Shown one piece after another: positions 41,617-50,511 of a stretch of DNA of 64,000 nt. Below the pieces are notes generated by a model. The model did not search any database. It was given only the letters and a program-made list of their open reading frames with translations, and was not told the origin of the DNA. The position numbers and the translations under genes are program-made. The stretch lies in NCBI RefSeq assembly GCF_900102745.1, contig NZ_FMZF01000002.1, forward strand, positions 992,001 through 1,056,000. Reading direction: 5' to 3'. Numbering within the stretch: position 1 is the stretch's first letter; each line of letters opens with the position of its first letter. The DNA is from Geodermatophilus telluris. GTDB lineage: Bacteria > Actinomycetota > Actinomycetes > Mycobacteriales > Geodermatophilaceae.

Positions 41617-43092
41617 TCAGATCTGCGGGGCGGAGTCGGCGGGGGTGGCGGTGGTGAGGTCGCGGGCGGCGTTCGGGCGGGCCCGGGCGAGCAGCCAGCC
41701 GGCGGCGAGGGCGGCGGCGAGCAGGACGCCGGCGCCGACGCCGAGGGGGGTCGAGCCGCCCATGAGCAGCGGCAGGTTCCGGACGAGCAGGACGAGGATC
41801 AGCGCCAGGCCCACCGCGCCCAGGCCGGGGGCGACGAGGCCGTGCCACGGCCGCCGGTCGAGCCCGGTGCGCCGGAAGAAGACGACGACGGCGACGCAGG
41901 CCAGCAGCATCAGCACGACGATCCCGACGCTGGCGATGCCGGCCAGCCAGGTGAAGATCTCCAGCACCGGGTCGAGCCCGGCGACGGCGCACACGGCCAT
42001 CAGCAGGCCACCGATCGCGGTGGTGACCAGCGAGGCCACGTGCGGTGAGGCGTGCCGGGCGTGGCTGCGTCCGCAGGCGACGGGCAGGACGCCGGTGTTG
42101 CCGAGGGAGAAGACGTAGCGCGACAGGACGTTGTGGAAGGACAGGATCGCGGCGAAGAGGCTGGTCACGAACAGCACCTGCATCACGTCGGCCGCGGCCG
42201 TGCCGACGAACTGCGCCGCCGTCGTCACCACGATGCCGCCCGGGTCGGCGGTCGCCGCCTCGACGACCGAGCCGTCGCCCCACGCGCTGACGATGGCCCA
42301 GGCCGACAGCGTGTAGAAGACGCCGATGATGGCCAGCGCCAGGTAGGTCGCGCGGGGGATGGTGCGCTCGGGGTCGCGGGCCTCGTCGCGGAAGATCGCG
42401 GTCGCCTCGAAGCCGATGAACCCGGCGATGGCGAACATCAGGCCGATGCCCGGGGCGCCGGAGAGCACCGCGTCGGGCCGGACGAGAGCCGAGGACAGTC
42501 CCTCGCCGCCGCCGCCCCGGCCGATCACCGCGGCGTCCAGCACCAGGACGATGCCCACCTCGGCGACGAGCAGGACGCCGAGCACCTTGCTGGAGAGCTC
42601 GATGTGCCGGTAGCCGAGCACGCCGGTGACGGCCAGGAAGACGGCGGTCCAGAGCCACCACGGCAGCGAGGGCCCGCCGTAGCCGGTCACCAGGTCGTCG
42701 ACGAGGAAGCCGACGTAGCCGTACACCGCCCCCTGCACGGTGACGTAGCTGATGAGCGCGACCAGCGCGCTGCCCAGCCCGGCGCCGCGGCCGAGCCCGG
42801 TGCCGACGTAGGAGTAGAACGCGCCGGCGTTCGGCACGTGCCGCGTCATGGCGGTGAAGCCGACGGCGAAGAAGAGCAGGACGACGGCCGCGACCACGTA
42901 CATGGCCGGGTAGCCGGCGCCGTTCCCGGCGGCGATCCCGATGGGGACCGAGCCGGCGACGACCGTCAGCGGCGCGGCCGCGGCCACGACCATGAAGACG
43001 ATGGCACCCGGGCCGAGGCGCCCGCTGAGGCGGTGGCGCTCCCCGGGACGGGTGTCCGGTGTGGCCGGCGGTGGGTCGGAGACGGTGGCCAT
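41617..43092 (-). CDS. APC-family amine/amino acid permease (paired with copper oxidase)
   Basis: 491 residues, about twelve helices. The N-terminal unwound-helix region APLTVVAGSVPIGIAAGNG, ARHVPNAGAFYSYVGTGLG-like segment (TRHVPNAGAFYSYV) and GFIGFEATAIFRDEARDPER are typical of APC permeases. It resembles the permease at 54979-56472 over its whole length and is likewise followed by an amine oxidase. Uptake of phenylethylamine or tyramine is the likely role. CCGGAGG lies before the ATG. Confidence 0.88.
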   Translation of the reverse strand: MATVSDPPPATPDTRPGERHRLSGRLGPGAIVFMVVAAAAPLTVVAGSVPIGIAAGNGAGYPAMYVVAAVVLLFFAVGFTAMTRHVPNAGAFYSYVGTGLGRGAGLGSALVALISYVTVQGAVYGYVGFLVDDLVTGYGGPSLPWWLWTAVFLAVTGVLGYRHIELSSKVLGVLLVAEVGIVLVLDAAVIGRGGGGEGLSSALVRPDAVLSGAPGIGLMFAIAGFIGFEATAIFRDEARDPERTIPRATYLALAIIGVFYTLSAWAIVSAWGDGSVVEAATADPGGIVVTTAAQFVGTAAADVMQVLFVTSLFAAILSFHNVLSRYVFSLGNTGVLPVACGRSHARHASPHVASLVTTAIGGLLMAVCAVAGLDPVLEIFTWLAGIASVGIVVLMLLACVAVVVFFRRTGLDRRPWHGLVAPGLGAVGLALILVLLVRNLPLLMGGSTPLGVGAGVLLAAALAAGWLLARARPNAARDLTTATPADSAPQI

Positions 43093-43309
43093 GGGCGACC
43101 TCCGGTGCAGCGGCAGTCGGGCTGCCGGGCGGACGGCGATGGCTGAGGAGCCTGGACGCCGCGCGGACGTGCGCGGTTACACGGCCGTCATGAACCGGAA
43201 ACGTTCTCGTTACCTCGAACGGGAGACGGGGGTCACGTCTTTCTCATTCGAGAGGGGCGCCGCGGACACGCGACCTGGCTACCCTCGCGCAGCAGTCGAG
43301 AGGAGCGGC
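43093..43309. promoter_or_regulatory. Divergent promoter region between two permease genes
   Basis: 217 bp with no gene. It is AT-richer near 43180-43260. TACCCT at 43280-43285 is a likely -10 for the plus-strand permease. CGTTC (43202-43206) and GAACG (43217-43221) form a loose inverted repeat that an IclR regulator could use. Nothing decisive for the minus-strand permease. Confidence 0.4.
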
Positions 43310-44776
43310 ATGTCCCAGCGGAGCACCGCCGTCCGACTGCCCCGCCGGTCGCCGGTCGACGGGCTGCGCCGGCGGCGGCTGAGCTTCGCCGAGGTGCTCG
43401 CCCAGTCTGTGTCGGCGCTCGCACCGACGGCGGCGATGGTCGTCGTGCCCTCGATCGTGCTGGTCGAGGCGGGAGCGGGCACGCTGCCCGCGTTCGTCGC
43501 GGCCACCGCCCTCGTGCTGCTCATCGGCTGGTGCCTCACGCAGTTCGGCCGCCGCATGGCCGCGGTCGGCGGCACGTACAGCTACACCGCCAAGGGCCTC
43601 GGGCCGGTCGGCGCCCTGGTCGGTGGCTGGGCGCTGCTCGTCGGCTACGCCACGGTCGCGATGGCGGCCCTGGTCGGCGCGGCGCTCTACCTCGCCGGGC
43701 TGCTCGGGCTCGAGCCGACGCCGCCGGTCGTCGCCCTGCTGGGCGGCGCGGTCGGCCTGCTCGCGACCGCCTTCGCGGTGCGGGGCATCCGTCTCTCGGC
43801 CCGGGTCGCGCTGGTCCTCGAGGTCGTCTCCGTCGCCCTGGTCGTCGCGGTGCTCGGGGCGCTGCTGGTGCTCGCCCCCCGCACGCCGGGCAGCGCGGCG
43901 CCGGTGGTGGACGCCCCGCTGCACTGGGGTGGGCTCGCCGTGGGGACGGTGCTGGGCGTCACCGCGTTCATGGGCTTCGAGAGCGCCGCCGTCCTCGGTG
44001 TGGAGGCGCGCCGCCCGCTCGTGGCCGTGCCGCGGGCGGTGCTGTGGACCCCGGCGGTGGCGGGGGTGCTGGTCTTCGGGGCGGCGGTGGCCCAGGTCGT
44101 GCTCCTGCGCGCGGCGCCGATCGACGTGCTGACCAGCCCGGTGCCGGTGGCCGAGCTCGCCGACCGCAACGGCCTCGTGCCGCTGCGGCGGCTGCTGGAC
44201 CTCGGCATCGCCGCGTCGTTCTTCGCCTGCGTCACGGGCTCGACGAACGCGCTGGGCCGGGTGCTGTTCTCGATGGCCCGCGAGGAGGTGCTGCCCCGGA
44301 CGCTGGGCCGCACGCACCGGCGCTTCGACACCCCGCACCGCGCGCTGGCGGCGGTGCTGCCGGCGGTGGTCGGCGTCCCGGTGCTCGCCCTGGCCCTCGG
44401 TGCCCGGCCGCGGGGGGTGCTGGTCGGTGCGCTCACCGTCTCGGCCGCCGGGTACGTGGTCGCCTACGTCCTGGCGTGCCTGGCCGTGCCGCTGTTCCTG
44501 CGCCGCATCGGCGAGCTCACCCCGCTGCCGCTGGCCGGCGGCCTGGTGGCCGGGGCGGCGGGGCTGGCCGTGCTGACGGCCGCGGTGGCCGGCGCCGCCC
44601 GCGGTGACGGGGCCGTGACCGCGGCCGTCACCGTCGCCGCCCTGGCGCCGGGGGTGGCCTGGGCGCTGTGGCTGAGGTGGCGGGCCCCGGAGCGGCTGCG
44701 GTCGGTCGGCGTGTACGACCAGGCGACGGTGAGCAGCGTGCTCCCGGGCACCGTCCCGGCCGAGCCGCCGCGATGA
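43310..44776 (+). CDS. APC-family amino acid/amine permease
   Basis: 488 residues, about twelve helices. Segments VSALAPTAAMVVVPSIVLVE, GGTYSYTAKGLGPVGALVGG and GVTAFMGFESAAVLGVEAR mark an APC permease from a different branch than the two linked to amine oxidases. Substrate unknown; the neighbourhood suggests an aromatic amine, amino acid or a related solute. GAGAGGAG precedes the ATG. It is coupled to the IclR gene by an ATGA overlap. Confidence 0.85.
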   Translation: MSQRSTAVRLPRRSPVDGLRRRRLSFAEVLAQSVSALAPTAAMVVVPSIVLVEAGAGTLPAFVAATALVLLIGWCLTQFGRRMAAVGGTYSYTAKGLGPVGALVGGWALLVGYATVAMAALVGAALYLAGLLGLEPTPPVVALLGGAVGLLATAFAVRGIRLSARVALVLEVVSVALVVAVLGALLVLAPRTPGSAAPVVDAPLHWGGLAVGTVLGVTAFMGFESAAVLGVEARRPLVAVPRAVLWTPAVAGVLVFGAAVAQVVLLRAAPIDVLTSPVPVAELADRNGLVPLRRLLDLGIAASFFACVTGSTNALGRVLFSMAREEVLPRTLGRTHRRFDTPHRALAAVLPAVVGVPVLALALGARPRGVLVGALTVSAAGYVVAYVLACLAVPLFLRRIGELTPLPLAGGLVAGAAGLAVLTAAVAGAARGDGAVTAAVTVAALAPGVAWALWLRWRAPERLRSVGVYDQATVSSVLPGTVPAEPPR

Positions 44777-45528
44777 CCCCCGCCATCGACCGGGGGCTCA
44801 CCGGGCGCCAGCCCAAGGCGGTGCAGAGCGCGCTGGCGATCCTCGAGACGGTGGCCCGGGTCGGGGCCGGCGTGACCGCCAAGGAGGTCGCCGAGGAGCT
44901 CGGGCTGCCGCCGGCGACCACCTACCGGCTGCTGAACCTGCTCGTGGGCGAGGAGTACCTGGTCCGCCTCCCCGACCTGCACGGGTTCGCCCTCGGCCGG
45001 AAGGCCGCCCGCCTCACCGGGGCCACCGGTGCCGCGCCGGTGTGCACGGCGGCCCGCGAGGTCGTCGCCGACCTGCGGGGCCGGGTGCGCTGCGGCGTGC
45101 ACCTCGTCCTGTGCACGCCGTCGACGCTGCACTGCGCCGACGTCGACCCGGACCACCCGCTGCAGGCGCCCGAGCTGGTCGAGCGCCACCTGCACGCCTC
45201 CGCGCCCGGCAAGCTGCTGCTGGCCGAGCAGGACGACTGGCAGGACGTCCTCGGCCCCACCCGGCTGCACCGGCTGACCGACCGCACGGTGGTGCGTCCC
45301 GCCGACCTCGACGGGGAGCTCGGCGAGACACGCCGCCGCGGCTGGGCCGTGCAGGGCGGGCAGGTGCACGCGGACCTGTCGTGCGCGGCGGTCCCCGTGC
45401 GGTCCCCCGCGGGGGCGCTGGTGGCCGCCCTGGTGTTCACCGTCCGCGGGGTCGACCCCGCGGCGCCGGCCGCGCACGCCGTGCCCGCCGCGGACTTCGC
45501 CCGCCGGCTGGGCCCGCTGCTGGGCTGA
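44773..45528 (+). CDS. IclR-family regulator
   Basis: 251 residues. N-terminal winged helix AVQSALAILETVARVGAGVT and EELGLPPATTYRLLNLLVGE. The C-terminal effector domain shows LHASAPGKLLLAEQ and the later LSCAAVPVRSPAGALVAALV. IclR proteins in such clusters usually sense an aromatic acid. Candidate targets are its own permease operon and the ALDH-fah-hmg operon that ends facing it. Confidence 0.85.
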   Translation: MTPAIDRGLTGRQPKAVQSALAILETVARVGAGVTAKEVAEELGLPPATTYRLLNLLVGEEYLVRLPDLHGFALGRKAARLTGATGAAPVCTAAREVVADLRGRVRCGVHLVLCTPSTLHCADVDPDHPLQAPELVERHLHASAPGKLLLAEQDDWQDVLGPTRLHRLTDRTVVRPADLDGELGETRRRGWAVQGGQVHADLSCAAVPVRSPAGALVAALVFTVRGVDPAAPAAHAVPAADFARRLGPLLG

Positions 45529-45724
45529 CCCGGCGGGTCGGCCGTTGACGACCACCCGCGGATCACGCGACCTCGACTGTCCCCCGACCCTGGCGCGGGT
45601 CGTCGAGCTCGACCGTGGCGGTCTCGTACGTGCGGGGGCCCGGCGGACCAGCGGCACCTCGGCCGTCAGGAGCACGAGGGCTACTCCCCGAGCGGGGAAC
45701 GGGGTGCATCCCGGGACGACCCGT

Positions 45725-45774
45725 GCACATCCGCGGAAGTGCGCCGAAACGTCCGGACACTTCCGCGGATGTGC
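45725..45774. terminator. TCCGCGGA hairpin, copy 1
   Basis: Perfect 17-bp arms (45725-45741 and 45758-45774, GCACATCCGCGGAAGTG) around a 16-nt loop, placed 6 nt before the stop of the convergent ALDH gene and about 200 nt after the IclR gene. Related to 61631-61682. The remaining bases of 45529-45724 hold no convincing gene. Confidence 0.75.
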
Positions 45775-45779
45775 CCAGG

Positions 45780-47228
45780 TCAGCCGTTGACGACCTGGGG
45801 GACGGCGACCGCCTTGAGGCCCTCGACGCCGAACTCCAGGCCGTAGCCGGACTTCTTCACCCCGCCGAAGGGGACCATCGGGTGCACGCCGCCGTGGGAG
45901 TTGATCCACACGGTGCCTGCCTCCAGGCGCGCGGCCACGGTGCGGGCGGCGTCGCGGTCGCTGGACCAGACCGAGGCGCCGAGACCCACGTCGAGCCGGT
46001 TGGCCATGGCGACGGCCTGCTCGACGTCGTCGTAGCGGACGATCGGCAGGGCGGGGCCGAACTGCTCCTGGGCGACGAGCGGGTTGGTGTCGTCGACGTC
46101 GGCCACCAGCGTGGTCGGGTAGAAGTGCCCCGGGGCGTCGGGATCGGGGTCGCCGCCCAGCAGGATCGTCGCGCCGGCGTCGCGGGCGGCGTCGACCAGG
46201 CGGGCGACGATCTCGTACTGGGCACGGTTCTGCAGCGGGCCGAGCACGTTGGCCTCGTCCAGCCCGCGGCCCATCGGCATCGTCTTCGCCACCTCGACCA
46301 GCGCCGCGCAGACCTCGTCGTGGACGTCGGTGTGCACGTAGAGGCGCTTGAGGGCGGCGCAGGTCTGGCCGGTGTTGATGAACGCGCCCCAGAACAGGCC
46401 CTCGGCGATGGCGGTCGGGTCGACGTCGGGCAGCACGATGCCGGCGTCGTTGCCGCCGAGCTCCAGCGTCAGCCGCTTCACCGTGTCGGCGGAGCTGCGG
46501 ATGATGGCCTGGCCGGTGGCGGTGGAGCCGGTGAACACGAGCTTGTCGATGTCGGGGTGGGCCGACAGCCGGGCGCCGACCTCGCGGCCGCCGGCGACGG
46601 CGGTGAGCACGTCGGCGGGCAGCACACCGTTGAGCACGTGCACCAGGGCCAGGACGCTCAGCGGGGTGTACTCGGAGGGCTTGACCACCACGGTGTTGCC
46701 CATCCGCAGGGCGGGGGCGACCTGCCAGATCGTGATCATCATCGGCCAGTTCCACGGGCCGATGGCGCCGACGACACCGACGGGGCGGTAGTGCAGCTCG
46801 GCGCGGGTCTCGCCGTCGTCGAGCACGGTGCCGCCGGGGAGCTCGGTGGCGGCGGTGGCGCGCAGCCAGGCGGCGCAGGCGCCGACCTCGAAGCGGGCGT
46901 TGGGGCCGTTGAGCGGCTTGCCCTGCTCGCGGGAGAGCAGTTCGGCCAGCGGCTCGGCGGCGGCCTCGACCGCCTCGGCGGCGCGCAGCAGCAGCTCGAC
47001 GCGCTCGGCGTCGGGACGCGCGGCCCAGGCGCGCTGCACGGCGCGGGCGGCGGCGACGGCGGCGTCGAGGTCGTCGGCCGAGCGGTCGGCGGCGCGGCCG
47101 ACCACCTCGCCGGTGGCCGGGTCGAGGACCTCCCGGCCGCCGGGGTCGGTCACGGCGGCCAGCAGGGTCTCGTAGGTCGGGGTCTGCGCCGTGGTGGTCA
47201 CGGGCTCGGTCACGGTGGGGGTGGTCAT
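45780..47228 (-). CDS. Aldehyde dehydrogenase
   Basis: 482 residues, NAD(P)-dependent. Motifs: PWNWPMMITIW, the nucleotide loop FTGSTATGQAI, the general base in LELGGNDAGIV and the catalytic cysteine in NTGQTCAALKR. It closes the operon with hmgA and fahA. The amine oxidases nearby release aryl-acetaldehydes, so oxidation to aryl-acetates is the likely task (inference). The ATG overlaps the fahA stop by 4 nt. Confidence 0.92.
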   Translation of the reverse strand: MTTPTVTEPVTTTAQTPTYETLLAAVTDPGGREVLDPATGEVVGRAADRSADDLDAAVAAARAVQRAWAARPDAERVELLLRAAEAVEAAAEPLAELLSREQGKPLNGPNARFEVGACAAWLRATAATELPGGTVLDDGETRAELHYRPVGVVGAIGPWNWPMMITIWQVAPALRMGNTVVVKPSEYTPLSVLALVHVLNGVLPADVLTAVAGGREVGARLSAHPDIDKLVFTGSTATGQAIIRSSADTVKRLTLELGGNDAGIVLPDVDPTAIAEGLFWGAFINTGQTCAALKRLYVHTDVHDEVCAALVEVAKTMPMGRGLDEANVLGPLQNRAQYEIVARLVDAARDAGATILLGGDPDPDAPGHFYPTTLVADVDDTNPLVAQEQFGPALPIVRYDDVEQAVAMANRLDVGLGASVWSSDRDAARTVAARLEAGTVWINSHGGVHPMVPFGGVKKSGYGLEFGVEGLKAVAVPQVVNG

Positions 47229-48433
47229 CGCGGTCCTTCGCGGTGGGAGGGCTCGACGCGGCCGGTGACCTCGCCGAGGGAGATGCGGCCGCCGCCGGTG
47301 CCGGGTGCGGTGGCGGTGAGGGTGACGACGTCGCCGTCCTCGAGGAACGTGCGGGTGGACCCGTCGGACAGGGTCAGCGGCTCCTGGCCGCCCCAGGACA
47401 GCTCGATGAACGAGCCGCGCTGGTCCTTCGCCGGGCCGGAGACGGTGCCCGAGGCGAACAGGTCGCCGGTGCGCAGGCTCGCGCCGTTGACGGTCGTGTG
47501 CGCCAGCTGCTGTGCCGGGGTCCAGTACACGAGGCCGAACGGCGGGCAGGAGACCAGCTCGCCGTTGAGCCGCACCTCGATCGCGATGTCGAGCCCCCAC
47601 GGGTCGGCACCGGCGTCGTCGAGGTAGGGCAGCAGCGGCACGTCGCGGGCCGGCGGGGCGACGCGGGCGGCCTGCAGCGCGGCCAGCGGCACCACCCACG
47701 GGGAGACCGAGGTGAGGAAGGACTTGCCGAGGAAGGGGCCCAGCGGCACGTACTCCCAGGACTGCAGGTCGCGCGCCGACCAGTCGTTGACCAGGCAGAC
47801 GCCGAAGACGTGGTCGGCGAACCCGCCCAGGGGCACGGGGGTGCCCAGGTCCGACGGCGTGCCGACGACGAAGCCGACCTCGGCCTCGATGTCCAGCCGC
47901 TGGGACGGCCCGAACGTGGGCGCGTCGTCGGTGGGCGCCTTGCGCTGGCCCGACGGGCGCACGACCGGGGTGCCCGAGACCCGCACCGTCCCCGACCGGC
48001 CGTGGTAGCCGATGGGCAGGTGCTGCCAGTTCGGGGTCAGGGGAGGGGAGTCGGGGCGGAACATCCGGCCGAGGTTCTCGGCGTGGTGCCGGGAGCTGTA
48101 GAAGTCGACGTAGTCGGCGACCTCGACGGGCAGGTGCAGCGTGACCCCGTCCCGCGGGAGCAGGTGCGGCTCGACCCGGCCGCGGTGCTCCTCGTCGGTG
48201 AGCCAGGTGGTCAGCTGCTCGCGGAGGTCCCGCCACGCCTGCGGCCCGCGGGCGAGGAAGGCGTTGAGGGTGCCGGTGGCGTGCACGTCGTCGCCGGTGA
48301 CGGCGGCGAGGTCGAGCACGGCGTCGCCGACCGCGACGCCGGTGCGTCGGCGGCCGGAGGCGTCGGAGAACACGCCGTGGGGGAGGTTGTCCAGGCCGAA
48401 GCCGGTGTCGTCGGGGAGGGGCAGCCAGCTCAT
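47225..48433 (-). CDS. fahA: Fumarylacetoacetase
   Basis: 402 residues; splits fumarylacetoacetate into fumarate and acetoacetate, the last step of the homogentisate pathway. Metal ligands are visible in DFYSSRHHAENLG, DIEAEVGFVVG and VNDWSARDLQSWEYVPLGPF. The segment LPIGYHGRSGTV supplies active-site residues. ATG overlaps the stop of the upstream unknown gene by 4 nt and its own stop overlaps the ALDH start. Confidence 0.95.
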   Translation of the reverse strand: MSWLPLPDDTGFGLDNLPHGVFSDASGRRRTGVAVGDAVLDLAAVTGDDVHATGTLNAFLARGPQAWRDLREQLTTWLTDEEHRGRVEPHLLPRDGVTLHLPVEVADYVDFYSSRHHAENLGRMFRPDSPPLTPNWQHLPIGYHGRSGTVRVSGTPVVRPSGQRKAPTDDAPTFGPSQRLDIEAEVGFVVGTPSDLGTPVPLGGFADHVFGVCLVNDWSARDLQSWEYVPLGPFLGKSFLTSVSPWVVPLAALQAARVAPPARDVPLLPYLDDAGADPWGLDIAIEVRLNGELVSCPPFGLVYWTPAQQLAHTTVNGASLRTGDLFASGTVSGPAKDQRGSFIELSWGGQEPLTLSDGSTRTFLEDGDVVTLTATAPGTGGGRISLGEVTGRVEPSHREGPR

Positions 48434-49290
48434 GCGGGGATCCGATCGGGGGCGGGCAGCAGGCCGAGGGTGACGAGGTCGTCGACGGGCTCGAGCACGC
48501 TGCAGGTGCCGAAGGAGGTGAAGACCGCGCGGGCCCGGGCGGCGCGGTCGGCCGGCCAGGTGCGCAGCGCGGCGACGAGGGGCCCGGCGTCGGTCTCGCG
48601 CAGCTCCTCGGCGGCGGTGGTCGCGGGCGCGCCCGCGGCGAGGGCCGAGACGGCGACCAGCACGTTGAGGAAGCCGTGGTGGGCGAACCCGGTCGCCGGG
48701 TCGGTGTGCGCGACGGCGGAGTGCAGGCCGGCGGTGCACTTGAGCGCCACGCCGCGCCCGACGCAGGCGGCCAGGGTCCCGGCGAGCTCGTCGGCCGACG
48801 GGAACAGGTCGGCGCGCAGGCCGCCGGTGCGCAGCTTGGCGCGGACCCCCGTGCCGGCCAGGACGTCGAGGACGGCGTCGCGGGCGCCGGTGCGGGGCAG
48901 CTCGACGGCGGCCGGCACGCCGGCGGGCAGGACGTCGCCGAGCACCCGGACCGCGTGCCCGGCCGCCGCGGCGTCGGCCACGACCGGCACCTCGACGGCC
49001 GCCAGCCGCAGCCGCGGGTCGGCCTCGACCCGGGCCGCGGCGGCCGGCAGGTCGCCGGCCGCCGCGATGAGCGAGACGCCGAACGCGTCCCCGTGGGTCG
49101 GGTCGCCGAGGTGCGCCGCCAGCTCGTCGAGCCGGGCGGCGGGGACCACGAACGGCCCCACCAGGTCGCCCAGTCGCGCCCGCAGCTCGCGGTGCGCCGG
49201 GACGGCGGCGGCCATCGGGGCGTCGCCGGGCGGGAACAGGGCGGCGTCGTCGAAGAGGCCCCCGAACAGGTCAGGGCACAGCTCCCTCAT
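48430..49290 (-). CDS. Unknown protein embedded in the homogentisate operon
   Basis: 286 residues, no family recognised. It begins LFGGLFDDAALFPPGDAPMA and alternates hydrophobic strands and helices in a way that could be a TIM barrel: FVVPAARLDELAAHL, AFGVSLIAAAGDL, RLAAVEVPVVADA, AVELPRTGARDAVLDVL, RAKLRTGGLRADLFPS, VALKCTAGLH, HHGFLNVLVAVSAL. Conserved-looking polar clusters are LRTGG, LKCTAGLH and FAHHGF. It overlaps hmgA and fahA by 4 nt on each side, so its product is made with both enzymes. It could fill the missing maleylacetoacetate isomerase step or a side reaction; this is speculation. Confidence 0.7.
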   Translation of the reverse strand: MRELCPDLFGGLFDDAALFPPGDAPMAAAVPAHRELRARLGDLVGPFVVPAARLDELAAHLGDPTHGDAFGVSLIAAAGDLPAAAARVEADPRLRLAAVEVPVVADAAAAGHAVRVLGDVLPAGVPAAVELPRTGARDAVLDVLAGTGVRAKLRTGGLRADLFPSADELAGTLAACVGRGVALKCTAGLHSAVAHTDPATGFAHHGFLNVLVAVSALAAGAPATTAAEELRETDAGPLVAALRTWPADRAARARAVFTSFGTCSVLEPVDDLVTLGLLPAPDRIPA

Positions 49291-50492
49291 GCCGAGGGAC
49301 CCCGGCCCGACCAGGTCCAGGCGTACTTCCCGTCGTCGACGGCGATGCCCGCCTCGCCGAGGTCGAGCGGCCGGAAGGTGTCGACCATGACGGCGAGCTC
49401 GTCGAAGTACTCCGCACCGAGGGAGCGCTCGACCGCGCCGGGCTGCGGGCCGTGGCTGTGCCCGCCGGGATGCACCGAGATCGAGCCCTTGCCGATGCCC
49501 GAGCCCTTGCGGGCCTCGTAGTCGCCGTCGACGTAGAACATGATCTCGTCGCTGTCGACGTTGGAGTGGTAGTAGGGCACCGGCACCGCGAGCGGGTGGT
49601 AGTCGACCTTCCGCGGGACGAAGTTGCAGATCACGAAGTTGTTGCCCTCGAAGACCTGGTGCACCGGCGGCGGCTGGTGCACCCGGCCGGTGATCGGCTC
49701 GTAGTCGGCGATGTTGAAGACGTACGGGTAGAGGCAGCCGTCCCACCCGACCACGTCGAAGGGGTGCTCCGGGACGACGTGGATCGTGCCCGTGAGTCCT
49801 CCCGGACCCCTTCCGCGGTGCTTGACGTAGACCTCGACGTCGGTGCCCTCGGCCAGCAGCGGCTCCGTGGGGGTGCGCAGATCGCGTTCGCAGAACGGGG
49901 CGTGCTCCAGGAACTGCCCGTACTTCGACAGGTACCGCTTCGGCGGGGCGATGTGGCTGGTGGCCTCGATGGCGTAGGTCCGCAGCGGCTCGCTGCCGGT
50001 CGGGACCCAGCGGTGCGTGGTGGTCCGCGGGATGACCACGTAGTCGCCCTGCCCCACCTGCAGCGCACCGAAGACGGTCTCCACCGTGGCGCTGCCGCGC
50101 TCGACGTAGACGCACTCGTCGCCGGTGGCGTTGCGGTAGTACGGGCTCGGCAGCGAGGAGACGGCGTAGGAGATCCGCACGTCGCCGTTGCCGAGCACCA
50201 GCCGGCGGCCGGTCACCGCGTCGACGGCCTTGTGCTCCTCGCCGGGGAACAGGTCGTGCAGCTTGAGGTGCCGGGGCACCAGCGGCGCGTTGGGCGTCAG
50301 GGTCTGGTCGGGCAGCTCCCACGGGCGGGCGTCGACGATCGCCGACGGGATGCCGCGGTGGTAGAGCAGCGAGGAGTCGCTGGAGAAGCCCTCCTCGCCC
50401 ATCAGCTCCTCGGAGTAGAGGCCGCCGTCGGGAGCGCGGAACTGGGTGTGCCGCTTCGGCGGGACGCTGCCCACCTGCCTGTAGAACGCCAT
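49287..50492 (-). CDS. hmgA: Homogentisate 1,2-dioxygenase
   Basis: 401 residues, Fe(II) ring-cleaving cupin enzyme giving maleylacetoacetate. The iron ligands fit the two segments PYYHSNVDSDEIMFYVDG (His and Glu) and SVHPGGHSHGPQPG (His). The Pro-rich VHQPPPVHQVFEGNNFVICN segment is also typical. Shorter than the eukaryotic enzyme, as usual for actinobacteria. ATG start. Confidence 0.95.
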   Translation of the reverse strand: MAFYRQVGSVPPKRHTQFRAPDGGLYSEELMGEEGFSSDSSLLYHRGIPSAIVDARPWELPDQTLTPNAPLVPRHLKLHDLFPGEEHKAVDAVTGRRLVLGNGDVRISYAVSSLPSPYYRNATGDECVYVERGSATVETVFGALQVGQGDYVVIPRTTTHRWVPTGSEPLRTYAIEATSHIAPPKRYLSKYGQFLEHAPFCERDLRTPTEPLLAEGTDVEVYVKHRGRGPGGLTGTIHVVPEHPFDVVGWDGCLYPYVFNIADYEPITGRVHQPPPVHQVFEGNNFVICNFVPRKVDYHPLAVPVPYYHSNVDSDEIMFYVDGDYEARKGSGIGKGSISVHPGGHSHGPQPGAVERSLGAEYFDELAVMVDTFRPLDLGEAGIAVDDGKYAWTWSGRGPSA

Positions 50493-50511
50493 GGGAGTGC
50501 CTCCAGAAGGG

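Noticed and set aside
45545-45790. Small plus-strand frame after the IclR gene
   Set aside because: It runs through the 17-bp hairpin, has no family match and no ribosome-binding site.
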